Assembly (NCBI RefSeq): GCF_022701255.1
Contig: NZ_CP031705.1
Span: 6,448,001-6,512,000, forward strand
Length of the DNA stretch: 64,000 nucleotides
Direction of reading: 5' to 3'
Source of the DNA: Microcoleus vaginatus HSN003
GTDB taxonomy: Bacteria; Cyanobacteriota; Cyanobacteriia; Cyanobacteriales; Microcoleaceae
The notes beneath the pieces are model-generated. The model ran no database searches. It saw only the letters and a program-made list of their open reading frames with translations, and was not told where the DNA came from. Positions 27,734 to 35,204 of the stretch are shown piece after piece. A program made the position numbers and the translations under genes. The first letter of the stretch is position 1. Each line of letters starts with the position of its first letter.

Positions 27734-28480
27734 CTATTGCACAGAAACTCGGATTGAGGGCTTGACCGGCCTCTTGGCAACTACGATTACCCGGTAGGTG
27801 CCGGACTCGGGGAGTTGAGCAAAAGTTTGACCTTCGCCTTGATCCAGAAGTTGTCCCGACGGAGATTCGATCGCCAGATCTAGATTTTTGTTGCTAGCTG
27901 TCACCCTCATTGTCTGTCCCTGCTTGCCTTGAACCGTGATGGGCTGGATTTGGTAGCCGGACATTTTGAGTTTGACTGTGGCTGGTTTTTCCTTGAATGC
28001 TTTGGGAATTGCGCGATCGGGCCTATAAGTCCACTTGGCGTTAAAGTCGCGTCCGAGTACGAAGCTGGTGGTTTCACCTTTCGGGGTAACTCGCACGCGA
28101 TAGATGCCTGACTCTGGCAACTGGCCAATCCACTGATTGTCTGCTTTTTCAATAACCCCCATATTTTCACCATTGGGACTGTACAGTTCGGCTGTCAGTT
28201 GTCCCGCCCACAGGGAGAGAGTCAGTTCCCGCCCTTTGACGCCTTCAAAAATATAGGTGGTTGGTTGGTTGATGGTTTCTCGGATTTCCGAGGTTGACAT
28301 TCGCTTAATCGGTTCGAGGTTTGAAACTGATCCAGAGGTAACGGGTTTGTTAAGGGTTTCTGTAATTTCCGAAGCAGCCATCAGCTCGCTCGGTGCAATT
28401 TTGGGGGCTACTGGGCTGGCAAATACTGATTTTGCCGTCATCATGAGTAGCATTCCAGTCAGTAAAATTAGTTTTTTCAT
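27734..28480 (-). CDS. Secreted protein with two PPC-like beta domains
   Basis: A 248-residue exported protein. The N-terminus is a signal peptide (MKKLILLTGMLLMMTAKSVFA, cleavage near ASP). A short duplicated segment follows (SEITETLNKPVTS; SEIRETINQPTTY). Then come two beta-sandwich-like modules with the same ending, LPESGIYRVRVTPKG and LPESGTYRVIVVAKR, resembling bacterial pre-peptidase C-terminal (PPC) domains. No peptidase domain is present, so it may be a carbohydrate- or surface-binding accessory protein. Function unknown. Confidence 0.8.
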   Translation of the reverse strand: MKKLILLTGMLLMMTAKSVFASPVAPKIAPSELMAASEITETLNKPVTSGSVSNLEPIKRMSTSEIRETINQPTTYIFEGVKGRELTLSLWAGQLTAELYSPNGENMGVIEKADNQWIGQLPESGIYRVRVTPKGETTSFVLGRDFNAKWTYRPDRAIPKAFKEKPATVKLKMSGYQIQPITVQGKQGQTMRVTASNKNLDLAIESPSGQLLDQGEGQTFAQLPESGTYRVIVVAKRPVKPSIRVSVQ

Positions 28481-29240
28481 GTCGCACTTCCGAGGGGGGG
28501 TAAGGAGTTGTATATGGTTACTTGTGTTTGCCTGTTTTCACCGGATTAAATCTGGCGATCGCACAGAGGCTACAGCAGCATATAGGATACACGTAAATAT
28601 CCCGTACTTGCACAAAACTGCTGGTAGCAAATTGGCAGTGCGGGAGCTAAGTAGTAGCCTCAGTTTGTCGGGACATTTCAATGATACTACCTACGCATAA
28701 TATCATCAGAGAATATTATTCATTGGGTCGAGGAAAATTAAAGCTGTTTCCGAGGAGCTGGCTTAAAAAATGCTCCCACCCAAAAAATGCAGTATTTTGG
28801 ATTCTGGCTCTTCCTTGCTACTAGAAAACGGCTCGTACCCCCACTGGGTGACAGCCCGTAGTGTTACCGAAGCAGAATTCAGAATTCAAAAGCCATAATT
28901 CATTATGGATTCTGTGCGACAGGATAGAGAATCGAGGTTTAAAGCCCCCGATTTTAATCGTGGAGTACAAACAATTCTTGCCGTGACCGTTACCCCTGAC
29001 TTCAAGCATGGGGTATTCTGAATTCTGAATTCGGTCTTCCGACTCCTTCTCATTTCGTTTTTGGCGATCGTCTAATTATGTAGGACGCTGCAAACCGCAC
29101 CTTACCATATTTGTAGCGCGTCCAACCATCGTTTTCGTAAGTTGTGAGCCTGTATTTTTGTAGGGCAGATTTAGTCAGACTCTCTGATACAAACGAGTTT
29201 ATCACTGCCAAATCTGCCCTACACCGGAGGTTAATTTGTA
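28481..29240. other. Large intergenic region, 760 bp, no gene recognised
   Basis: Both neighbours are on the minus strand. It contains GAATTC-based direct repeats (28873-28890, 29010-29035), and a palindrome-like pair TAGGGCAGATTT (29162-29173) with AAATCTGCCCTA (29209-29220) that could form a hairpin with a loop of about 35 bases. No RNA gene recognised. Confidence 0.5.
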
Positions 29241-29963
29241 TTACGAATCTGCCAAAATTTTTAGGTAAGCTTCTACTGTTTTGGACAAGCCCATTTCTAG
29301 CGCTTCCGTAATTAAAGCATGACCGATCGATACTTCTAGTATATCAGGAATCGAGCAAAATTTAGCTAAGTTTTGCAAATTTAAATCATGTCCGGCATTG
29401 ACTCCTAAACCTACTGATTGAGCGGCTTGAGCTGCTAAGACATATTGTTGAAAAACAAATTCTACTCTACCTTCGCGAAAAGCAGTCGCGTAGGGTTCCG
29501 TGTACAGTTCCACTCTGTGTGCTCCAACTTCTTTTGCTAGCGGCATGAGAGCAGCATCTGCGTCCATAAACAAGCTGACTCTGATGCCGTTGTCTTTTAA
29601 TTTTTCAATGATTGGTAAGAGCCGAGCGCGATTTTCCGGAATATTCCAACCGCTATCCGATGTTAGCACGTCTGGAGCGTCCGGGACTAAGGTACACTGA
29701 GCCGGTTTTACGTCGCAAACTATATCCATAAAGGGCGGCTGAAACGGATTTCCTTCGATGTTGAACTCAACCGTTAACATTTTGGCTAATTCGTAAACAT
29801 CGGCAGCTTTGATGTGCCTTTCGTCCGGGCGGGGATGGACTGTAACGCCATGAGCTCCGGCAGCAATTACTGTTTTTGCGGCTTCCGTAACGCTGGGAAT
29901 GCCGATGTTTCGAGAGTTTCTGAGGAGGGCGATTCTGTTGATGTTAACGCTGAGTTTAGTCAT
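29241..29963 (-). CDS. pdxJ: Pyridoxine 5'-phosphate synthase
   Basis: A 240-residue TIM-barrel enzyme condensing 3-amino-2-oxopropyl phosphate with deoxyxylulose-5-phosphate to give pyridoxine 5'-phosphate, the last step of the DXP-dependent vitamin B6 pathway. Motifs are LSVNINRIALLRNSR, GVTVHPRPDERHI (substrate-binding His/Arg), FNIEGNPFQPP, VELYTEPYA and LGVNAGHDLN. Length and start are typical. The nucleotidyltransferase gene lies 62 bases upstream on the same strand. Confidence 0.96.
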   Translation of the reverse strand: MTKLSVNINRIALLRNSRNIGIPSVTEAAKTVIAAGAHGVTVHPRPDERHIKAADVYELAKMLTVEFNIEGNPFQPPFMDIVCDVKPAQCTLVPDAPDVLTSDSGWNIPENRARLLPIIEKLKDNGIRVSLFMDADAALMPLAKEVGAHRVELYTEPYATAFREGRVEFVFQQYVLAAQAAQSVGLGVNAGHDLNLQNLAKFCSIPDILEVSIGHALITEALEMGLSKTVEAYLKILADS

Positions 29964-30025
29964 GGGATGTTACTCTTTAAGGTTGATGCTACTATATTAA
30001 TCGCTTTCGGTACGAAGCCTTGAGC

Positions 30026-30811
30026 CTATTGCGGTAGTGTTAGGGTGTTATCACAGTAAAAATTAGCTTCTGCAATCGGTAAAGTTTCTGCAAAAAAAGC
30101 TTCTGCTATTTGCTGTTTTGCCGCCAAATCTTCAAGGTTGGCAATGCAGAAAAGTGGTGCGAGGCGCTCGACTATTTCGGGCGGAAAATCTCGGGTAAAA
30201 TATTTTAGTTCAAAGTCGTATCTGTGCGGACGGTAAATCATGCCCAGCAGTTCGACTAATGGTAGAAGCGTCCAGTTGTGATAGTTGCCGATCGCATCTA
30301 CTAAATGTTCACGATAAATCTCTTTTTTTACCAGAGGTTGCAGCAAATCGAAACGGATTTTAATTTCGTTGAATCGGGTTTGCATTTGGGATAAATGCTG
30401 GTTTTTATCCAAAGGAGGCGGTACAATTAGATTAGCTTTATCAAAGGCGATCGGGACTTGTCCGTGTCTCTCTATTTCCAGAAAATCGTTGCGGCTGCTG
30501 CGCCGAAAAACGGCAAAATCAATTAGCAAAAACGGTGGGGTTTCTTTGACCCGCCAGAAGCACTGCGATTGACCGTGCCAAGCGGGTTCGGGAACTCGAT
30601 ATTTGAGTTCGATTTCGGCAATTTCTGCGAGGGCTTTTTCAACAATCTCAAAGGTTTCTTCCACGCAGTTATCTTCAACCACAACCGCAATATCGAGGTC
30701 TGACCACTCGTCGGTGTACCCGTGGGCTGCTGAACCTCCTTGCCACAAAGCGAGAACAAAATCTAAAGGTTGTAAGGTAGAAACAATCTTTTCGAGAAGG
30801 ATTTGTCTCAT
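30026..30811 (-). CDS. Nucleotidyltransferase-fold protein, aminoglycoside-adenylyltransferase-like
   Basis: A 261-residue protein with the polymerase-beta-like signature WQGGSAAHGYTDEWSDLDIAVVV (about residues 24-45): GGS and D-x-D metal ligands, plus a third acidic residue in LLIDFAVF. The C-terminal half is helical, as in stand-alone nucleotidyltransferases that modify small molecules or proteins. The target is unknown; no resistance role can be claimed. No antitoxin partner or HEPN gene is next to it. Upstream of pdxJ on the same strand. Confidence 0.8.
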   Translation of the reverse strand: MRQILLEKIVSTLQPLDFVLALWQGGSAAHGYTDEWSDLDIAVVVEDNCVEETFEIVEKALAEIAEIELKYRVPEPAWHGQSQCFWRVKETPPFLLIDFAVFRRSSRNDFLEIERHGQVPIAFDKANLIVPPPLDKNQHLSQMQTRFNEIKIRFDLLQPLVKKEIYREHLVDAIGNYHNWTLLPLVELLGMIYRPHRYDFELKYFTRDFPPEIVERLAPLFCIANLEDLAAKQQIAEAFFAETLPIAEANFYCDNTLTLPQ

Positions 30812-31126
30812 GGAATCAAGCTACACTGTTGGTTTTCCCTGGCTTGCACAAGTTTAACAAACGATCGCGGGTTGAGATTGCTGCGGGATTGTTCTCCGAG
30901 GAATTGCTAATGCCTCCGGCTGTACACTGCTGCCGAAAATTACATGAGAAGCTGCAAGGGAAAGCCGCAATCTTTGGGAAAGTGCGATCGCCCCAGAGTT
31001 GACACAGGCATAATTAGTTGGGTTAATCCGATCGCCCGCGATTGAAAATCAGCCTTATATTGTCAGAATCAGAAACTTGCCCGCTGTCCGGTAACATGAG
31101 AAAGGATTAATTTTTAACAGCGCGGC
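30812..31126. other. Intergenic region between divergent genes
   Basis: 315 bp between the nucleotidyltransferase (minus) and the Tab2-like gene (plus); it must carry promoters for both. HIP1-like GCGATCGC motifs are present; no gene or repeat recognised. Confidence 0.4.
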
Positions 31127-31987
31127 ATGGCTACTACTTGGGAACTCGACTTTTACAGCCGTCCAATCCTAGACGAGCGAGAGAAAAAAAAATGGGAAGT
31201 GTTGATCTGTGAAAGCCCGCTGAATGTAGGCGACAAAGCCGAATCTCTGTTTCGCTACTCGCAATTCTGCTCCAGTTCTACCGTGAATTCCCTGTGGCTG
31301 GCGGGTGCAATTAAAGAGGCGATCGCCGCAGCACCGAAACGACCTGAAAAAATTCGCTTTTTCCGTCGCCAAATGGCGAACATGATTACCAAAGCCTGCG
31401 AGGACTTGGACATTCCCGCCGCCTGCAGCCGCCGCACCCTCGCCCTCAGCCTGTGGCTGGAAGAACGGATGCAAGACGTTTATCCCGGGGAACCGGGCTA
31501 TCAAGCGGTTGTGAACCCGAGCGTTCAATTTATACCCGAAACGCCTGTGGCGCTGCCGGATGCTTTAATCGGCGAAAAATGGTCGTTTGTGAGTTTGCCG
31601 ATCGCAGCTTTTGATGAAATGTCCGAGTGGGATATCGGATTTGGCGAAGCTTTCGGGCTACCGATGACAGGCCTGGCCCCAGAAACGCAAATTCCGGGAC
31701 TCATTATCTACTCGTCGAGAGCAACAGCCCTGGCAGGTTGGATGTCGGGTTTGGAGTTGGCCTTTCTGAAATTTGAGAGCGGCCCACCCGCTAGGCTGGT
31801 ATTAGATACCGGAGCTAACGATCGCTGGATTTTAGCTAATCTCAGAGACGCAGCAACTGAGAGAGAAGCGAAAGGATTTGAAGCCGCGAAAAAACAAGCA
31901 AAACAAGTACATTTCTTAGCAATTCAGTCGAATCCCGAATCGGAATCTTTTGCAGGATTCTGGCTGCTGCACGAACTAAATATTTAG
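31127..31987 (+). CDS. Tab2/Atab2-family RNA-binding protein
   Basis: A 286-residue protein of the Tab2/Atab2 family (DUF1092), whose plant and algal members bind psaB mRNA and support translation of photosystem I subunits. Typical features: the N-terminal TWELDFYSRPILDEREKKKWE, the internal KKIRFFRR-like KIRFFRRQMANMITKACEDL, and the C-terminal LDTGANDRWILANLRD. The cyanobacterial role is inferred from the plastid homologues. It starts at ATG 31127; upstream is a short-spaced AT-rich region without a clear ribosome-binding site. Confidence 0.9.
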   Translation: MATTWELDFYSRPILDEREKKKWEVLICESPLNVGDKAESLFRYSQFCSSSTVNSLWLAGAIKEAIAAAPKRPEKIRFFRRQMANMITKACEDLDIPAACSRRTLALSLWLEERMQDVYPGEPGYQAVVNPSVQFIPETPVALPDALIGEKWSFVSLPIAAFDEMSEWDIGFGEAFGLPMTGLAPETQIPGLIIYSSRATALAGWMSGLELAFLKFESGPPARLVLDTGANDRWILANLRDAATEREAKGFEAAKKQAKQVHFLAIQSNPESESFAGFWLLHELNI

Positions 31988-32448
31988 TTGATCGCTTGGC
32001 AATAACTGATATCGGGCAGCATTCTCCCTCAGATTTAAGCAACCGGGTTTTTTCAGGAAAATCTCGGCTTTTAGATCTGAACCGCAGCAAAAAAGTCGGT
32101 TTCTGACCACAGCCAAAAACAGATACCGTCCCACGTACTCCTGTGGTGGAGATATCAAAATTTTAGATTCTAGTTCAAGTTCCCCGATTCATCTGTGGAG
32201 TAAATCTAAAACCTAAAATCTAAAAGCTAAAATCGACGCTAAGCGGTTGGCAAGATGCAAACAATCACAAATGCGTACAATCTTGTGATCGCGCATTCCA
32301 CCAGTTTCCCCAAAGCATCTAAATGTAGGCCCGTGTTCCAAACCCATATCCAGTAAGTCCTTGCCAATTCTTTAATCGAAAATCGAAGATCGAAAATCGA
32401 AAATCGAAAATGGTATTACCGATCGCCCATTACCAACCACCGAGAACA
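31988..32448. other. Intergenic region with heptamer repeat
   Basis: Noncoding stretch with AAATCTAAAATCTAAAAGC-like direct repeats (32206-32232) and an AAAATCG tract at 32373-32409 just before the TldE-like gene. Nothing else recognised. Confidence 0.5.
32373..32409. repeat. Short tandem repeat (AAAATCG)n
   Basis: About five AATCGAA/AATCGAG units in a row. The ATG at 32410 that follows extends the next gene upstream but lies in repeat-adjacent sequence. Confidence 0.8.
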
Positions 32449-33744
32449 ATGACCAATCAGCAATCAGCAGAACAACTGTTAGAACTAGCCACCAAAGCAG
32501 GTGCAGAAGCTGCTGAGGTATTGGAATCGCAATCGCTCTCACGGCCGGTCTTTTTTGAAGCAAACCGCCTCAAACAGCTAGAAACGGCCCAAGCAGAAGG
32601 CATTGCACTGCGGCTGTGGCGGGATGGGCGGCCGGGTTTGGCGGTGGCCTACGGGCCAGTGGAACTGCAAATTTTGGTGGACAGGGCGATCGCGCTTTCG
32701 CAACTCAACGAACCGGAAACCATCGAACTCGGCACCGGTGAGAAAGTTGTTTATCCCGATCGCGGAGTGTCAGTGTCGGCCGAACAGCTAGTAAACTGGG
32801 GCAAAGAGGCGATCGCGATCGTCCGCGAAGCCTATCCCGAAAGCCTCTGCACCGCCGAACTCGACTGCGAAATCGAGAGCACCCGCTTGGTGAACACCAG
32901 GGGCTTGGATTCCAGTCACACCGACACCACCCTCAGCGGTTACTTATCAGCAGAATTAGTGCGGGGAGAAGATTTCCTCAACATTTGGGAAGGCGAAACC
33001 GAACGCGGCACCCTCGACTTAAACACCAGCGCCAAGCGGGTTTTGCAGCGTTTAGAATGGGCGAAAGATAATGTTGCTCCCGCCACGGGCCGCGTGCCGG
33101 TGCTATTTACAGCCAAAGCAGCCGACTTGCTGTGGGGGACTGTCTGTGCGGCGTTGAACGGCAAACAGGTACTCGAAGGCGCTTCGCCTTGGAACGATCG
33201 ATTAGGCCAACAAGTGACATCGCCCCTTGTCACTCTCTCGCAGCAGCCGGATATCGGGCCCTATAGCTGTCCCTTTGACGACGAAGGTACTCCCACTCGG
33301 GCGATCGTCTTTATCAACAGCGGAGTGTTGCAGCTATTTTATACCGATCGCACCACCGGTCGAGCCTTGGGCAGTGGCACCACCGGCAACGGATTTCGCC
33401 CCGGTTTAGGCAGCTATCCGACGCCGAGTTTATTCAATGTTTTAATTAAACCAGGTTCGCTTTCGCTAATCGATTTAATCGCTCAATTAGACGACGGAAT
33501 TGTAGTCGATCAAATGCTCGGCGGCAGTGCCGGAATTTCCGGCGATTTTTCAATTAACGTGGATCTCGGCTACCGAGTCAAAAAAGGTCAAATAGTCGGC
33601 AGAATCAAAGACACAATGGTAGCTGGCAACGTCTATAGTGTCCTCAAACAATTAGTAGAATTGGGAGGAGACTCTGAGTGGAATGGTTCTTGCCACACAC
33701 CGTCTGTAATTGTAGAGGGATTGTCAGTCATCGGCAAGAATTAA
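32449..33744 (+). CDS. TldE/PmbA-like member of the TldD/PmbA metallopeptidase family
   Basis: A 431-residue protein. The N-terminal part contains LATKAGAEAAEVLESQSLSR and GIALRLWRDGRPGLAV, the family pattern; later come GTTGNGFRPGLGSYPTPS and DLGYRVKKGQIVGRIKD. No HExxxH zinc motif is visible, so it matches the non-catalytic TldE/PmbA partner rather than TldD. The TldD/TldE pair cleaves peptides in bacteriocin and modified-peptide maturation, and may be needed with a TldD elsewhere. The start MTNQQSAEQ (32449) is preferred; an ATG at 32410 follows directly on the heptamer repeat and would add 13 residues. Confidence 0.9.
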   Translation: MTNQQSAEQLLELATKAGAEAAEVLESQSLSRPVFFEANRLKQLETAQAEGIALRLWRDGRPGLAVAYGPVELQILVDRAIALSQLNEPETIELGTGEKVVYPDRGVSVSAEQLVNWGKEAIAIVREAYPESLCTAELDCEIESTRLVNTRGLDSSHTDTTLSGYLSAELVRGEDFLNIWEGETERGTLDLNTSAKRVLQRLEWAKDNVAPATGRVPVLFTAKAADLLWGTVCAALNGKQVLEGASPWNDRLGQQVTSPLVTLSQQPDIGPYSCPFDDEGTPTRAIVFINSGVLQLFYTDRTTGRALGSGTTGNGFRPGLGSYPTPSLFNVLIKPGSLSLIDLIAQLDDGIVVDQMLGGSAGISGDFSINVDLGYRVKKGQIVGRIKDTMVAGNVYSVLKQLVELGGDSEWNGSCHTPSVIVEGLSVIGKN

Positions 33745-33786
33745 AGTTTGTTGGCAGTTGACTGTTGTTAGTAGTTAGTAGTTAAT

Positions 33787-33843
33787 AGTCAACAGTCAAC
33801 AGTCAACAGTCAACAGTCAACAGTCAACAGTCAACAGTCAACA
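33787..33843. repeat. Heptamer tandem repeat (AGTCAAC)n
   Basis: Eight AGTCAAC units in a row, last one degenerate, between the TldE-like and SGNH-hydrolase genes. STRR type. Confidence 0.9.
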
Positions 33844-33879
33844 CTCACCCATTCCCAATTCCCAATCCCCCCACATAAT

Positions 33880-34836
33880 ATGCGTATTTGTTTTATCGGC
33901 GATTCTTTTGTAAACGGTACTTGCGATCCCAAATGTCTCGGTTGGACAGGACGGATTTGCGCGGCTGCTTGCGGACAAGGATACGATATTACCTACTACA
34001 ATTTAGGAATAAGGGGAGAAACCAGTGCCGATATAGAAACTCGTTGGTTCAACGAAGTTTCTAGCCGCTTACCTCACTACACCGACGGCAGAATAGTATT
34101 TTCCTTTGGTGTCAACGACACTTACCTAGAAAACGAAAAAATTCGCATAGAAGTTGAGAAATCAATTGAAAATGCGCGCTCTATTCTCACGTCAGCCCAA
34201 AATATATTTCCAGTATTAATGGTAGGGCCACCGCCAGTTATCGATGCCGATCGCACAATGCGGATTGCCAACTTATCCGAACAGTTTGCCCAAGTTTGCA
34301 ACGAGTTAAATGTGCCTTATTTAGATGTTTGCACCCCGCTGCAAAACTCGGAAACTTGGCATAAAGAACTTACCGAAAATGACCTTTCCCATCCCCGCGC
34401 CGCCGGTTACGCTGAATTGGCTAAAATAGTTCACAATTGGGACGGTTGGAAAGCGTGGTTTAAAAATATCAATATATCAGATCAAGAGACAGTCACGCTG
34501 TTCCGAGCCGTAGGCAAAAAAGAAATGGAACTGATTAAAGAAAGCGATTTTCTGGAATTTCCCCCACGCTTATCCTTTCAGCCTACTTTTTATCCCGTAG
34601 TTCACAAAGCCTATGCCATACAAATCGCGCGAGATTGGAATACAAGAGATGCAGCATCGGGATATTTTGGCTATGTCACTCGCTTTCGGGTTGCGGCTGA
34701 ATTCTTAAAAAAATATCCGGTTCAAAATGTGGGCAGTTCGATTCACCAAGAATATTGGATTCCCGCAGAAGAATTGGCTCAATTCAATCAAAACATTGTC
34801 GGGAAAATTGAAATTTTTGCGGAATATCAACCCTAA
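33880..34836 (+). CDS. SGNH/GDSL hydrolase with extra C-terminal domain
   Basis: A 318-residue protein. The N-terminal 190 residues are an SGNH esterase/lipase domain: FIGDSFVNG (catalytic Ser), LGIRGETS, FGVNDTY (Gly/Asn oxyanion residues) and ENDLSHPRAAGY (Asp-x-x-His). The C-terminal 120 residues are an additional domain: TVTLFRAVGKKEMELI, then SGYFGYVTRFRVAAEFLKKY and SSIHQEYWIPAEEL. The R...S/F...E layout is reminiscent of compact ADP-ribosyltransferase-like folds, but this is a weak pattern impression. No signal peptide, so cytosolic. The substrate is unknown. Confidence 0.78.
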   Translation: MRICFIGDSFVNGTCDPKCLGWTGRICAAACGQGYDITYYNLGIRGETSADIETRWFNEVSSRLPHYTDGRIVFSFGVNDTYLENEKIRIEVEKSIENARSILTSAQNIFPVLMVGPPPVIDADRTMRIANLSEQFAQVCNELNVPYLDVCTPLQNSETWHKELTENDLSHPRAAGYAELAKIVHNWDGWKAWFKNINISDQETVTLFRAVGKKEMELIKESDFLEFPPRLSFQPTFYPVVHKAYAIQIARDWNTRDAASGYFGYVTRFRVAAEFLKKYPVQNVGSSIHQEYWIPAEELAQFNQNIVGKIEIFAEYQP

Positions 34837-34850
34837 ACTAGGAGCGAAGT

Positions 34851-35081
34851 ATGCTGGAATTCAATCAATTTGAAGTTGTGGATTTTAAGTGCTACGGTAC
34901 TCTGATAGATTGGGAAAGGGGGATATTGCCCGCCTTGCAACAATTGCTGTCAAGTCGCGCGAGATAGATTTGGGTAAATCGCAGACACGAGAAAACAGGA
35001 TTTGGGGTCACACTTCCGGCCAGCGGCCAGCCTGATTTAGAAGTGCCGGATTTGAAAACACGGGTGCAGGCTATAGGGTGA
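34851..35081 (+). pseudogene. Collapsed haloacid dehalogenase type II gene
   Basis: The first 38 codons read like the family N-terminus (VVDFKCYGTLIDWERGI) preceded by a good ribosome site (AGGAG), then stop with TAG at 34965. The same frame continues with the family C-terminus (WVNRRHEKTGFGV, QPDLEVPDLKT) up to TGA at 35079. About 150 internal codons are missing. The nucleophile Asp of the FDxYGTL motif is Lys here (DFKCYGTL). So this is a deleted, inactivated remnant. It lies 14 bases after the SGNH gene, as if once cotranscribed with it. Confidence 0.85.
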
Positions 35082-35204
35082 AAAAATCGCAGATTGATAT
35101 CAAATCCGGTAGCATCGGAATTACAGCAGATTTCAGGTAAGTATCGAAGGATTTTTCGCTAAAGTGCGATCGAGCAGACAATTCTCAGGTCATCTACGCT
35201 ATTT

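Noticed and set aside
28257-28700. 147-residue plus-strand open frame
   Set aside because: Antisense to the secreted protein gene, with no independent signal.
32449-33744. TldD catalytic subunit
   Set aside because: The HExxxH zinc motif is absent, so the TldE/PmbA-like call is preferred.
33787-33843. AGTCAAC heptamers as replication iterons
   Set aside because: STRR-type repeats are common in such genomes; no replication gene or DnaA-box cluster lies near.
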